This document shows positions 16,838 through 24,959 of a DNA stretch of 64,000 nucleotides, piece after piece. Each line of letters starts with the position of its first letter. Positions within the stretch are counted from its first letter, which is position 1. Origin of the DNA: Oscillospiraceae bacterium (GTDB taxonomy: Bacteria; Bacillota; Clostridia; Oscillospirales; CAG-272); contig SVQK01000048.1 in the NCBI GenBank assembly GCA_015065385.1, forward strand, positions 1-64,000, given 5' to 3'. The position numbers and the translations under genes were made by a program. The notes beneath the pieces are model-generated. The model worked only from the letters and a program-made list of their open reading frames with translations, did not search any database and was not told the DNA's origin.

Positions 16838-18079
16838 ATGGGGAACTTTTTTGACGAACTGAAATCCTTCGATCCGGAGGTCTTCGCGGCCTGCGAGGAC
16901 GAGCTGGAACGGCAGCGGCACAACATCGAGCTGATCGCGTCCGAGAACATCGTCTCGAAGGCGGTGCTGCTCGCGGCGGGCGGCGTTCTCACCAACAAAT
17001 ACGCCGAGGGATATCCCTCCAAGCGGTACTACGGCGGATGCCAGTATGTGGACGTCGTGGAGGACATCGCCAGAGAGCGCGCGAAAAAGCTCTTCGGGGC
17101 GGAACACGCCAACGTCCAGCCCCACAGCGGCGCGAACGCCAATCTGGCCGTGTTCTTCGCCCTGCTCCAGCCGGGAGACACCGTTCTCGGCATGAACCTC
17201 GCGGAGGGCGGACACCTGTCCCACGGTTCCCCGGTGAATATCTCCGGCAAGTATTTCCATGTGGTTCCCTACGGCGTGGATCCCGTGACCGAGCGCATCG
17301 ACTACGACAAAATGGCCGCGATCGCAAGAGAGGCAAAGCCGAAGCTGATCGTGGTCGGCGCGTCCGCATACTCCCGGATTATCGATTTCGCCCGGTGCCG
17401 TGAAATCGCGGACGAGGTCGGCGCGTACCTGATGGTCGATATGGCCCACATCGCAGGACTCGTGGCCGCGGGCGAGCATCCCTCCCCGGTCCCCTATGCC
17501 GACGTCGTGACCACCACCACCCATAAGACCCTGCGCGGACCCCGCGGCGGCATGATCCTCTGCCGGGAGGAGCTTGCGAAGCAGATCGACAAGGCGGTCT
17601 TCCCCGGAACGCAGGGCGGCCCTCTCATGCACATCATCGCGGCGAAGGCGGTCGCGCTGGGCGAAGCTCTCACGGACGACTTCAAGGACTACGCCCACCG
17701 GATCGTCGTGAACGCGAAGGTTCTGAGCGAAGAGCTGACGGCCCGCGGCGTGAAGCTGGTCTCCGGCGGAACGGACAACCACCTGATGCTCTTGAAGCTC
17801 ACCGACACCGGCGTCACCGGCAAGGATCTGGAAAAGCGGCTGGACGAAGTGCACATCACCGCGAATAAAAACACCATCCCCGGCGAACCGCTCAGCCCCT
17901 TCGTCACGAGCGGCCTGAGGATCGGAACGCCCGCCGTCACCACCCGCGGCTTCGGAGCGGATGAAATGAAGCAGATCGCCGGATGGATCGCCGACGCGAT
18001 TTACGACTTCGACGGCAAGCGGGACGCAATCGCCTCCGGCGTAGCCGAACTCTGCGAAAAGTTCCCGATTTACAGATAA
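16838..18079 (+). CDS. glyA: Serine hydroxymethyltransferase
   Basis: PLP enzyme converting serine and tetrahydrofolate to glycine and 5,10-methylene-tetrahydrofolate, the main source of one-carbon units. The 413-residue product has [11 protein letters not shown] near the N-terminus, [15 protein letters not shown], the HSGAN motif and the PLP lysine Lys230 in [14 protein letters not shown]. Length and motifs are standard. It is a single-gene unit between its own promoter and a bidirectional terminator. Confidence 0.98.
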   Translation: MGNFFDELKSFDPEVFAACEDELERQRHNIELIASENIVSKAVLLAAGGVLTNKYAEGYPSKRYYGGCQYVDVVEDIARERAKKLFGAEHANVQPHSGANANLAVFFALLQPGDTVLGMNLAEGGHLSHGSPVNISGKYFHVVPYGVDPVTERIDYDKMAAIAREAKPKLIVVGASAYSRIIDFARCREIADEVGAYLMVDMAHIAGLVAAGEHPSPVPYADVVTTTTHKTLRGPRGGMILCREELAKQIDKAVFPGTQGGPLMHIIAAKAVALGEALTDDFKDYAHRIVVNAKVLSEELTARGVKLVSGGTDNHLMLLKLTDTGVTGKDLEKRLDEVHITANKNTIPGEPLSPFVTSGLRIGTPAVTTRGFGADEMKQIAGWIADAIYDFDGKRDAIASGVAELCEKFPIYR

Positions 18080-18100
18080 CGCAAAAGACAGCGAAAAACA

Positions 18101-18142
18101 ACCGCATGCTTCCGCCCGTCAAAGAGCGGTCATGCGGTTTTT
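18101..18142. terminator. Bidirectional terminator between glyA and the convergent isomerase gene
   Basis: ACCGCATG (18101-18108) pairs with CATGCGGT (18131-18138), with an inner CCGC/GCGG pairing. A T-run follows on the forward strand and an A-run precedes the stem, so it can serve both genes. Confidence 0.8.
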
Positions 18143-18167
18143 CCGTCATGAAGGATTGCCCGTCCCG

Positions 18168-19013
18168 TTACAGCGTCAGATACCGTGCCGTTGCGGCGAG
18201 GGCTTTTTCCCACTCTTCCCGGACGGGCTGCGGGAGCTTGCCGCTCACGTTCGTCTCAAGGGAGAGCGTTCCTTCGAATCCGATCTCGTGCAGCGCGCGG
18301 GAAAAGTCCGCCCAGTCGATCACGCCGCGGAAGGGGAGCCAGTGGTAGTCGCCGCGCCCGTCGTTGTCGTGAACGTGGAGGCAGGCCAGATAGTCCTTTC
18401 CGATCATCCGGACCGACTCCGCCGGGGAGATCCCGAAGACCGCCGCGTGTCCCGTGTCGAGACAGATCCGGAAATACGGGGAATCGAACTCCTTCACGAA
18501 GTTCAGTACCTGCTCCGGGGTGGACAGGATCAGCTTGGGGAACGGCATGTTTTCGAGCGCGATCACAACGCCGACCGCTTTCGCCTTTTCGATCAGCCGC
18601 GCGAAGAACTCCCGGTTCAGCTCCGTGAATCGCTCGGGATCGGGACACTCGCCCCCGCCCCACGGCATGATGTTGTGGATGGCCATGCAGGGCGCTCCGA
18701 CCGCCGCCGTTCCCTCGAGCGCGATCGACATCTTCTCGAACCGCTCGGCTCTGTCTTCGTCGGTGAAATCCTGCGGGGGAAACCGCCACGGACCGTGCGT
18801 CTGGGAGAATTCGATCCCCGCGTCCCGGGCGGCCCGTCCGATTTCCTCCCACCGCTTCAGCCTTTCCGGGGCGGGGGCGGTGAACCATTCGGTTTCGGTG
18901 TTGATGAATCCCCCAAGATCCGCGCAGTCGTAGCCCAGGAGCTTCAAATGGGCGAGGTTCTTTTTTGCGGCCTCGGGATCGAGCGCAAAGTTGACGGCAA
19001 TTCCGGTTTTCAT
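18168..19013 (-). CDS. Sugar phosphate isomerase/epimerase family TIM-barrel protein
   Basis: A 281-residue xylose-isomerase-like TIM barrel. Likely metal ligands lie in ALENMP (Glu), CLDTGHAA (Asp, His), CLHVHDNDG and LSLETNV (Glu), as in the AP endonuclease 2 fold. Such proteins isomerise or epimerise sugars, keto-sugars or inositol derivatives; the substrate is unknown. ATG at 19013 is set by GGGAGGAACCT just upstream rather than the longer frame. It has its own promoter and may work with the Gfo/Idh and ThuA enzymes at 57-60 kb. Confidence 0.85.
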   Translation of the reverse strand: MKTGIAVNFALDPEAAKKNLAHLKLLGYDCADLGGFINTETEWFTAPAPERLKRWEEIGRAARDAGIEFSQTHGPWRFPPQDFTDEDRAERFEKMSIALEGTAAVGAPCMAIHNIMPWGGGECPDPERFTELNREFFARLIEKAKAVGVVIALENMPFPKLILSTPEQVLNFVKEFDSPYFRICLDTGHAAVFGISPAESVRMIGKDYLACLHVHDNDGRGDYHWLPFRGVIDWADFSRALHEIGFEGTLSLETNVSGKLPQPVREEWEKALAATARYLTL

Positions 19014-19058
19014 AGGTTCCTCCCGTGTCAGGCAGATTGTGCCGAGGGCTTTGTCCGT

Positions 19059-19087
19059 ATTATACTCCATCTGGCGGACAATTGCAA
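19059..19087 (-). promoter_or_regulatory. Promoter of the isomerase/epimerase gene
   Basis: Reverse-strand TTGCAA (19082-19087) and TATAAT (19059-19064), 17-nt spacer. Confidence 0.8.
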
Positions 19088-19090
19088 GAG

Positions 19091-19136
19091 AAAAAGAACC
19101 TCCCCCGTCCCGCGGAAAAGCGGAGAGCGGAGGAGG
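19091..19136 (-). terminator. Terminator behind thiT
   Basis: On the reverse strand CCTCCTCCG (19136-19128) pairs with CGGGGGAGG (19107-19099), nine pairs including one U-G, followed by TTCTTTTTCT. Confidence 0.8.
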
Positions 19137-19155
19137 ATCGGAGCGGAAAGCCCGC

Positions 19156-19743
19156 TTATTTCATCGTTCTCAGCGTCTTCGGATCCACGAACTTGCAGAG
19201 CAGGACGATGACGACGGCGCAGAGGATCGCGTTCGGGAGCATGTACCCGCCGTTGTAGAGCAGGGAGTACAGCCACGGAGCCTGTCCCTCGGGCGCATAG
19301 CTGCCCCAGATGATCCATCCGGAGAGGAAGCTGCACACGAACCGGAGCAGATTGACGCAGACCGCGCCGACACCGTATCCGATCAGACGGCGCTTGCCGA
19401 AGGGCTTGGCGAAGAGATCCGCGAGACCGAACGCCGTGAACGCGAGCACATAGTCCAGAAGCACCACGCCGACATAGCCGAGGAACGTCCCGGTCGGCGG
19501 GGGATAGAACCCGGTCACCATCTGCACGACGGAATAGACCAGACCGGAGCCGAGGCCCCAGAGAAGTCCGTGACGGTAGGCGATGTAGATGATCGGGACC
19601 GCCGCGATGGAGACGGAACCGCCGTTCGGCCATTTCGGCATGGGGATCAGATCGATCACCACGGCCAGCGCGACCATGAGGGCGCATTCCACGAGCACGC
19701 GGATGCTGCTGTTCTGCGCAGAGTTTTTTTTGTTTTCTGCCAT
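19156..19743 (-). CDS. thiT: Energy-coupled thiamine transporter ThiT
   Basis: Membrane-embedded S component of an ECF transporter that captures thiamine. The 195-residue product has about six hydrophobic helices, starting RVLVECALMVALAVVIDLIP, and a YIAYRHGLLWGLGSGLVYS segment typical of ThiT. ATG at 19743 is preceded by AAGGAAGGAA. The shared ECF energising module is not in this window. The function is strongly supported by the TPP riboswitch directly upstream. Confidence 0.93.
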   Translation of the reverse strand: MAENKKNSAQNSSIRVLVECALMVALAVVIDLIPMPKWPNGGSVSIAAVPIIYIAYRHGLLWGLGSGLVYSVVQMVTGFYPPPTGTFLGYVGVVLLDYVLAFTAFGLADLFAKPFGKRRLIGYGVGAVCVNLLRFVCSFLSGWIIWGSYAPEGQAPWLYSLLYNGGYMLPNAILCAVVIVLLCKFVDPKTLRTMK

Positions 19744-19808
19744 TTTCAGAATTCCTTCCTTTGGATAGAGATGGGCGAACAACCGCGTGAAGCGTTGTTG
19801 GAGGCTGC

Positions 19809-19838
19809 AAAAAGAAAAACCGCGATGAAACACCGCGG
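19809..19838 (-). terminator. Riboswitch terminator in the thiT leader
   Basis: In reverse-strand RNA CCGCGGU pairs with AUCGCGG (19838-19820) and runs into UUUUUCUUUUU. It lies between the TPP aptamer and thiT, as expected for an expression platform that switches thiT off when TPP is bound. Confidence 0.75.
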
Positions 19839-19901
19839 GTCGGCGCGATCCGGACGGGATCCTCCGCGTGGAAGGACGTGTCCGGGGTCGGTCGGTATGT
19901 T

Positions 19902-20000
19902 GTGCTCCCTACGCCGGCATTACCCGGATCAGGTTAAGGGTTCGCCCTCATTCCGTCATTCCTTCGGGAACGGGGACGTCTCAGCAATCAGCACCCCTGC
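19902..20000 (-). promoter_or_regulatory. TPP (thi-box) riboswitch
   Basis: The reverse strand reads GGGGUGCUGAUUGCUGAGA, then an optional hairpin with a GAAGG loop, then ACCCUUAACCUGAUCCGGGU and AAUGCCGGCGUAGGGAGCA. These are the conserved pyrimidine- and pyrophosphate-sensing halves of the THI element. It lies between a strong promoter and the thiT terminator. Confidence 0.95.
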
Positions 20001-20015
20001 GTTTGTTCGGGCCTT

Positions 20016-20044
20016 AGTATAGCACAGTGGCGCGGGTTTGTCAA
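20016..20044 (-). promoter_or_regulatory. thiT promoter
   Basis: Reverse-strand TTGACA (20039-20044) and TATACT (20016-20021), 17-nt spacer, about 15 nt before the riboswitch. The -35 overlaps the last codons of the upstream XRE regulator gene. Confidence 0.88.
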
Positions 20045-20697
20045 GAGGCGGGCGGAGAATCGGGCGGATCCGCCGAGGGCTTTTTCGTCGTGACGCGGCA
20101 GGAGAGCCAGACCACGACCGTCGCCGGAATGCCCAGCGTCATGAGCAGCCACGGATCCCGGCCGCGCAGAAGCCAGCAGATGAGAAGGAGCATGCCCCAC
20201 ACGAGCAGGGTGACGGAGAGGAACAGGTGTGTCCGGCTCCCCCAGAGCGAGGCGAAGACCACGAGCAGGATCGCGGACACCGGAACGGCGAGGAAGAACC
20301 CCGTGACGAGGGATTTTCCCGCGATCAGCCCGGCCGCATAGATCAGAGCCGACAGCATCCAGACCCCCGCCACGGAGAGGGCCGCGATGTTCCGCCGGTT
20401 GATCTGATATTCCGCGCCGCCGGATCTTTCACCGGTTCCGGCTCCGGTTCCGGATTCGGGGGACGGCTCCTCCTCCGGATGGTCCGCGGAAAGCATATAG
20501 TCCACCGTCACGCCGAACAGATCCGCCATCGCCTTGAGGCAGAGCACGTCCGGAAGACCGTCGCCGCGCTCCCATTTCGAGACGCTCTTGTCGGAATAGC
20601 CGAGCTTCTCCGCCAGCTCCGCCTGAGTGAATCCGCGCAGGCGGCGCAGGGCTGCGATATTCCCCGCAATCACGGCTTGCAGATTTTCTCCCGCCAT
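20041..20697 (-). CDS. XRE-family regulator with a membrane domain
   Basis: A 218-residue protein. Residues about 10-65 form a Cro/C1-type helix-turn-helix: IAALRRLRGFTQAELAEKLG, then SDKSVSKWERGDGLPD. After a Pro/Glu/Gly-rich linker, four hydrophobic segments (about residues 105-205) should anchor it in the membrane. GGAGGAGCGC precedes the ATG. Its target is unknown; repeats in its own upstream region may be its sites. Read-through into thiT is possible because the stop lies in the thiT promoter. Confidence 0.88.
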   Translation of the reverse strand: MAGENLQAVIAGNIAALRRLRGFTQAELAEKLGYSDKSVSKWERGDGLPDVLCLKAMADLFGVTVDYMLSADHPEEEPSPESGTGAGTGERSGGAEYQINRRNIAALSVAGVWMLSALIYAAGLIAGKSLVTGFFLAVPVSAILLVVFASLWGSRTHLFLSVTLLVWGMLLLICWLLRGRDPWLLMTLGIPATVVVWLSCRVTTKKPSADPPDSPPAS

Positions 20698-20780
20698 GCG
20701 CTCCTCCTGTCCGGCCGATCCGGGTCAGCGGACTTTTATAGTTAAAATCGATAACCGAGCGTTCGGAAATTCCGCTCTAC

Positions 20781-20850
20781 TCCGGGTGGAGAGGCTGTTT
20801 TCTCTCTATTTCGGGTGGATTCCACGATCCGTAGTCCTCCTCCCGGTGGA
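20781..20850 (+). repeat. Three direct repeats TCCGGGTGGA-like, about 30 nt apart
   Basis: TCCGGGTGGA (20781), TTCGGGTGGA (20810) and TCCCGGTGGA (20841) are spaced 29 and 31 nt, close to three helical turns. The first and third sit in CTCC-N4-GGAG inverted repeats. They lie between the divergent XRE regulator and SGNH hydrolase genes, so they are candidate operators. Confidence 0.5.
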
Positions 20851-20886
20851 GTTCCGCTCCGTAGAACGGGTTCTCCGGGACAGGGG

Positions 20887-20915
20887 TGGCACACCGCTCA
20901 GTCTTATGGTATCAT
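20887..20915 (+). promoter_or_regulatory. Promoter of the SGNH hydrolase gene
   Basis: TGGCAC (20887-20892) and TATCAT (20910-20915), 17-nt spacer, 48 nt before the start codon. Moderate match. Confidence 0.5.
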
Positions 20916-20963
20916 TTTAACACAAAATCGCGCGGCGTGCAAACTTTTTTCGGTGAAGGGAAT

Positions 20964-21650
20964 ATGAAGCGGATATTAATTTTTGGCGATTCCATTCTGA
21001 AAGGCGTCTACTACTGCGGCGAAGAGGGGCGGCACAGGCTGTACCGGGAGCGGACCGGCGAGCTCGTCCGGGCGGGATTCGAAGTGAAAAACTGCTCCGT
21101 GATGGGCGCGACGGTATCGACCGGAGAAGAGCTTTTGCATCGGAAGCTCGCGGACGTTCTTCCCGCGGACGGCGAAGACCGAAGCGATACGGCGGTGATC
21201 CTTGAGTACGGCGGCAACGACTGCGACTACAAATGGCAGGATATTTCCGCCGATCCGAACGGGGATTTTCTCCCGAACACGCCGGAGGAGACTTTCGTGA
21301 ACCGGTACCGGGCCTGCATCGACTACGTCCGTTCGACCGGGGCGAAGGCGTATCTCTGCAACCTCGTTCCGTTGGATCCCGAACGGTATATGGAGTGGAT
21401 CTCCCGCGATCTCAGCCGGGACAATATCCTCCGCTGGCTGGGGGACGTCGGACGGCTGTACCGCTGGCAGGAGGTCTACAGCCGCATTGCGGAGCGGATC
21501 GCGTCCCTTGCCTCCGTGCCTCTGATCCCCGTGCGCGAGGCGTTTATGGCGACCGGCGGATACCGCGGCCTGATCTCCCCCGACGGCATCCATCCCACCG
21601 TGGAGGGCCACAGAGTGATCGACCGCGTCCTGATCGAAGCGATGCGCTGA
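20964..21650 (+). CDS. SGNH/GDSL-family hydrolase
   Basis: A 228-residue cytoplasmic esterase-type enzyme. Catalytic blocks are visible: block I IFGDSILKG with Ser10, block III LEYGGNDCD and block V SPDGIHPT with the Asp-x-x-His pair. Family members remove acyl groups from lipids or carbohydrates; the substrate here is unknown. GAAGGGA precedes ATG 20964. It stands alone between the divergent XRE regulator and the dapA riboswitch. Confidence 0.9.
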   Translation: MKRILIFGDSILKGVYYCGEEGRHRLYRERTGELVRAGFEVKNCSVMGATVSTGEELLHRKLADVLPADGEDRSDTAVILEYGGNDCDYKWQDISADPNGDFLPNTPEETFVNRYRACIDYVRSTGAKAYLCNLVPLDPERYMEWISRDLSRDNILRWLGDVGRLYRWQEVYSRIAERIASLASVPLIPVREAFMATGGYRGLISPDGIHPTVEGHRVIDRVLIEAMR

Positions 21651-21850
21651 GACGGGAGAATATTTTTAATCAAACAGAAACCGGTGTGCCCGACGCGGTC
21701 TGGAACTGCGATGCGGGAACACCGGTTTTTTCGCGCTCTGCGTTCCCGGGCCGATTCTTTCCCGCCGTTCAAATCCGCGCGCGTCCGGGGCTCCGATTTT
21801 GTCTATTTCTCCGATTTGGAGCCAATCGCGCGGAAGGAGGCCCGAGAGCA

Positions 21851-21879
21851 TTGACAGGAACGGGAATTTATGATAAAAT
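21851..21879 (+). promoter_or_regulatory. dapA operon promoter
   Basis: TTGACA (21851-21856) and TAAAAT (21874-21879), 17-nt spacer, just before the lysine riboswitch. Confidence 0.85.
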
Positions 21880-21895
21880 ACGGTTACATATACAG

Positions 21896-22085
21896 GAAGA
21901 TAGAGGCGCGCCCAGTCAAGAGTACCGCGCAGAACGGCCTGCCGACGGAGGATCCCATCCACGGGACGATCCGGGCCGCGCGGAAAAGGGACGGGCGCCG
22001 AAGCGGATTTCCCCGGCAGGGCGGTCCGCTGGCCGACAGGGAGAAGATCCCCCCGGCTGTCGCAGCAGTGCGGAGCGCTATCGAC
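21896..22085 (+). promoter_or_regulatory. Lysine riboswitch (L-box)
   Basis: GAAGATAGAGGCGCG, then TCAAGAGTA, then GGAAAAGGGACGGGCGCCGAAG and a late GGCTGTC match the conserved core of the lysine aptamer. The closing helix P1 is GATAG (21899-21903) with CTATC (22078-22082). An overlapping open frame of about 105 codons (21870-22187) is a shadow. With the promoter and the following terminator it fills the 540-nt gap before dapA. Confidence 0.93.
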
Positions 22086-22144
22086 GTCCCGGAACACCTC
22101 CCGAACCGGGGGCAGAGTCTGCCTCGGATTCCGGAGCATGCGGA

Positions 22145-22177
22145 GAACGGATGGCCTCGCCCCCGTTCTTCTTTTTT
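22145..22177 (+). terminator. Riboswitch terminator before dapA
   Basis: GAACGG (22145-22150) pairs with CCGTTC (22163-22168), with inner GGC/GCC pairing, followed by TTCTTTTTTT. Lysine binding would favour it and stop transcription before dapA. Confidence 0.85.
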
Positions 22178-22192
22178 TGAAAGGTGAAGCAT

Positions 22193-23080
22193 ATGAAACA
22201 CACGATCTTTACCGGAGCCGCCACGGCCATCATCACCCCCCTGACCGAGGACGGAGTCGATTACAACGCCTTTTCCGACCTGATCGAATGGCAGATCGCC
22301 GAGGGGATCGACGCCATCGTCGTTGCCGGAACCACGGGCGAGGGCTCCACGCTGACGGACGAAGAACACAGACAGGTTCTGAAATTCGCCGCCGAACAGG
22401 TTCGCGGGCGCGTTCCCGTCGTGGCAGGAACCGGATCCAACGACACCGCCTACGCCATCGACCTGACCAAGGCCGCGTGCGAGGTCGGATGCGACGCGAT
22501 GCTCCTTGTGACGCCCTATTACAACAAGGCCACCCAGAAGGGACTTGTGACCTCCTTCAAGGCGATCGCCGACGCGTCCACGAAGCCCTGCATCCTCTAC
22601 AACATCCCCGGACGGACCGGCTGCAACCTTCTGACCCCCGCCCTGTCCGAGCTGGCCGACCACGACCGGATCGTCGGCGTCAAGGAGGCCTCCGGGAACA
22701 TCTCACAGATCGCCGAGGAAGCCGCGGTCTGCGGGGACAGGCTGGATATTTATTCGGGCAACGACGATCAAATCGTGCCCATCCTCTCCCTCGGCGGCGC
22801 GGGCGTGATTTCCGTCCTCTCGAACCTTCTGCCCCGGGAGACCTCCCTCATGTGCCATAAATATATGGAAGGCGACGTGAAGGGCGCGCGGGAGATGCAG
22901 CTCAAATATCTGCCCCTCATCAACGCCCTCTTCTCCGAGGTCAACCCGATCCCCGTCAAGGCCGCCATGGCGCATATGGGATTCGGCAAAAACTACGTCC
23001 GCCTGCCCCTCACCCCCATGGAAGAGGCCCACGAGGCGAAGCTCGTCGAAGAAATGCGCAAGGTCGGCATCCGGGTATGA
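22193..23080 (+). CDS. dapA: 4-hydroxy-tetrahydrodipicolinate synthase
   Basis: Condenses pyruvate and aspartate semialdehyde, the first committed step to diaminopimelate and lysine. The 295-residue TIM barrel has Schiff-base Lys164 (GVKEASG), Tyr136 (ILYNIPGRTG) and the GTTGEGSTL substrate motif. ATG at 22193 is preferred to the GTG at 22184 because GAAAGG ends just before the latter. It is the first gene of the riboswitch-controlled dapA-dapB-ddh run. Confidence 0.97.
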   Translation: MKHTIFTGAATAIITPLTEDGVDYNAFSDLIEWQIAEGIDAIVVAGTTGEGSTLTDEEHRQVLKFAAEQVRGRVPVVAGTGSNDTAYAIDLTKAACEVGCDAMLLVTPYYNKATQKGLVTSFKAIADASTKPCILYNIPGRTGCNLLTPALSELADHDRIVGVKEASGNISQIAEEAAVCGDRLDIYSGNDDQIVPILSLGGAGVISVLSNLLPRETSLMCHKYMEGDVKGAREMQLKYLPLINALFSEVNPIPVKAAMAHMGFGKNYVRLPLTPMEEAHEAKLVEEMRKVGIRV

Positions 23081-23107
23081 CCGGACAGGGAAGCGAGGAA
23101 GAGCCTT

Positions 23108-23878
23108 ATGAAGATCATCATTTCCGGGCTGCTCGGCCATATGGGCAGGGAAGTTCTGAATCTGGCGGAGAACGGCGTGCGCGGAGCCGTGGCGGTCGGC
23201 GGCGTCGATCCCATGTACGCGGGCGGGGAGTCCCCCGTTCCCTGCGCGCGGAGCTTTGAGGAGGCCGCGTCGGATCCCGCGCTGAATCCCCTCTTCCGAT
23301 CCGCGGACTGCATCGTGGATTTCAGCCGCCACGACGGAGCCGGTCCCCTTCTGCGCTATGCCGTATCCTGCGGCATCCCCGCCGTGATCGCCACGACCGG
23401 CCACACGGAGGAGGAAAAAACCATGATCCGGGAGGCGTCGGAGCGGATCCCCGTCTTCTTTTCCGCCAACATGTCCCTCGGGATCGCGCTTTTGGTCGAG
23501 CTTGCCAAGCAGGCCGCCGCCGCCCTCCCCGAGGCCGAGATCGAGATCGTTGAAAAGCACCACGACCGGAAGCTGGACGCCCCGAGCGGGACCGCCCTCA
23601 TGCTGGCCGAGGCCATCCGCGAAGTCCGGCCCGCCGCCTATCCCGTCACCGGACGGAGCGGACACAGCAAGCGCACCGCGGACGAGATCGGCATCCACGC
23701 CATCCGGATGGGCAATATCGTCGGCGAGCACGAGGTCATCATCGGCACGCCCAACCAGACTGTCACCCTCAAGCACGAAGCCCACAGCCGCGCCCTCTTC
23801 GCCGAAGGAGCCCTCGCCGCCGCCGCTTTCCTCATCGGCAAACCCGCCGGCCTCTACGACATGAAGGATTTGGTGTGA
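23108..23878 (+). CDS. dapB: 4-hydroxy-tetrahydrodipicolinate reductase
   Basis: NAD(P)H-dependent second step after DapA. The 256-residue protein has the N-terminal nucleotide-binding motif SGLLGHMGREV, ATTGHTEEE, and the catalytic/substrate stretch EKHHDRKLDAPSGTA. Length is standard. It follows dapA by 27 nt. Confidence 0.97.
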   Translation: MKIIISGLLGHMGREVLNLAENGVRGAVAVGGVDPMYAGGESPVPCARSFEEAASDPALNPLFRSADCIVDFSRHDGAGPLLRYAVSCGIPAVIATTGHTEEEKTMIREASERIPVFFSANMSLGIALLVELAKQAAAALPEAEIEIVEKHHDRKLDAPSGTALMLAEAIREVRPAAYPVTGRSGHSKRTADEIGIHAIRMGNIVGEHEVIIGTPNQTVTLKHEAHSRALFAEGALAAAAFLIGKPAGLYDMKDLV

Positions 23879-23933
23879 GGCATCGGAATCCAGAATCCCA
23901 AACGTTTCATACCTTATAGAAAGGCAGATTTCC

Positions 23934-24911
23934 ATGAAACTCGCTATCTACGGTTACGGCAATCTCGGCAAAGGCGTGGAGTGCGCCGCTGCCAAAGCGC
24001 AGGACGCGGAACTCGTCGGCATCTTTACCCGGCGCGATCCTTCGTCCGTGAAACCCCATTCCGGCGTCCCCGTCTATCCCGCGGCGGACATTCTGAACTT
24101 CCGGGATGACATCGACGTTCTTATCATCTGCGGCGGCTCGGCGACCGATCTGCCCGGCATGACGCCCGCTTTGGCCAATGACTTCAACGTCCTCGACAGC
24201 TTTGACACACACGCCTCCATTCCGGAGCATTTCGACCGCGTGGACAAGGCGGCGAAGGAGAGCGGCCACATCGCCCTCATCTCCGCCGGATGGGATCCCG
24301 GAATGTTCTCCCTCAACCGCCTCTATGCCTCCGCCGTTCTTCCCGACGGCTGCGACTACACCTTCTGGGGCCGCGGCGTCAGTCAGGGCCATTCCGATGC
24401 CATCCGCCGCATCGAAGGCGTGAAGGACGCCAGACAGTACACCGTGCCCGTTCCCGAAGCGCTGGAGAGAGTGCGCCGGGGCGAGAACCCGACCCTGAGC
24501 GTCCGCGAGAAGCATACGAGAGAGTGCTACGTCGTCGCCGAGGAAGGCGCGGATCTCGCCCGGATCGAGCGGGAGATCAAGGAAATGCCGCACTACTTCG
24601 ACGAATACGACACCACCGTCACCTTCATCACGCAGGAAGAGCTGAACCGCGATCACCGTGGCATTCCCCACGGCGGCGAGGTCATCCGCACCGGCGTCAC
24701 CGGCTGGAACGATGAGAACAAGCATGTGATCGAATACTCCCTCAAGCTCGACTCCAACCCCGAGTTCACGGCGTCGGTACTGGTCGCCTTCGCAAGAGCC
24801 ATCGACCGGATGCGCCGCCGCGGAGGAACCGGATGCAGGACCGTTTTCGATATCGCGCCCGCCGACCTCTCTCCGCTTTCACGGGAAGAGCTCAGGGCGA
24901 AGATGCTCTGA
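23934..24911 (+). CDS. ddh: meso-Diaminopimelate dehydrogenase
   Basis: NADP-dependent enzyme that converts the DapB product tetrahydrodipicolinate directly to meso-diaminopimelate in one step, bypassing the acylated branch. The 325-residue product has the Rossmann motif YGYGNLGKGVE, the substrate loop SAGWDPGMFSLNR and FWGRGVSQGHSDAIRRI. AAAGGCAG precedes the ATG. It lies 55 nt behind dapB and completes a three-gene route to meso-DAP. Confidence 0.97.
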   Translation: MKLAIYGYGNLGKGVECAAAKAQDAELVGIFTRRDPSSVKPHSGVPVYPAADILNFRDDIDVLIICGGSATDLPGMTPALANDFNVLDSFDTHASIPEHFDRVDKAAKESGHIALISAGWDPGMFSLNRLYASAVLPDGCDYTFWGRGVSQGHSDAIRRIEGVKDARQYTVPVPEALERVRRGENPTLSVREKHTRECYVVAEEGADLARIEREIKEMPHYFDEYDTTVTFITQEELNRDHRGIPHGGEVIRTGVTGWNDENKHVIEYSLKLDSNPEFTASVLVAFARAIDRMRRRGGTGCRTVFDIAPADLSPLSREELRAKML

Positions 24912-24959
24912 TTCCGGACCGCTGACAGACTGAGCCCGCACCGGGCAGGAGGCAATCGT

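Noticed and set aside
21870..22187. Open frame of about 105 codons upstream of dapA
   Set aside because: It lies within the lysine riboswitch and its terminator; no ribosome binding site.
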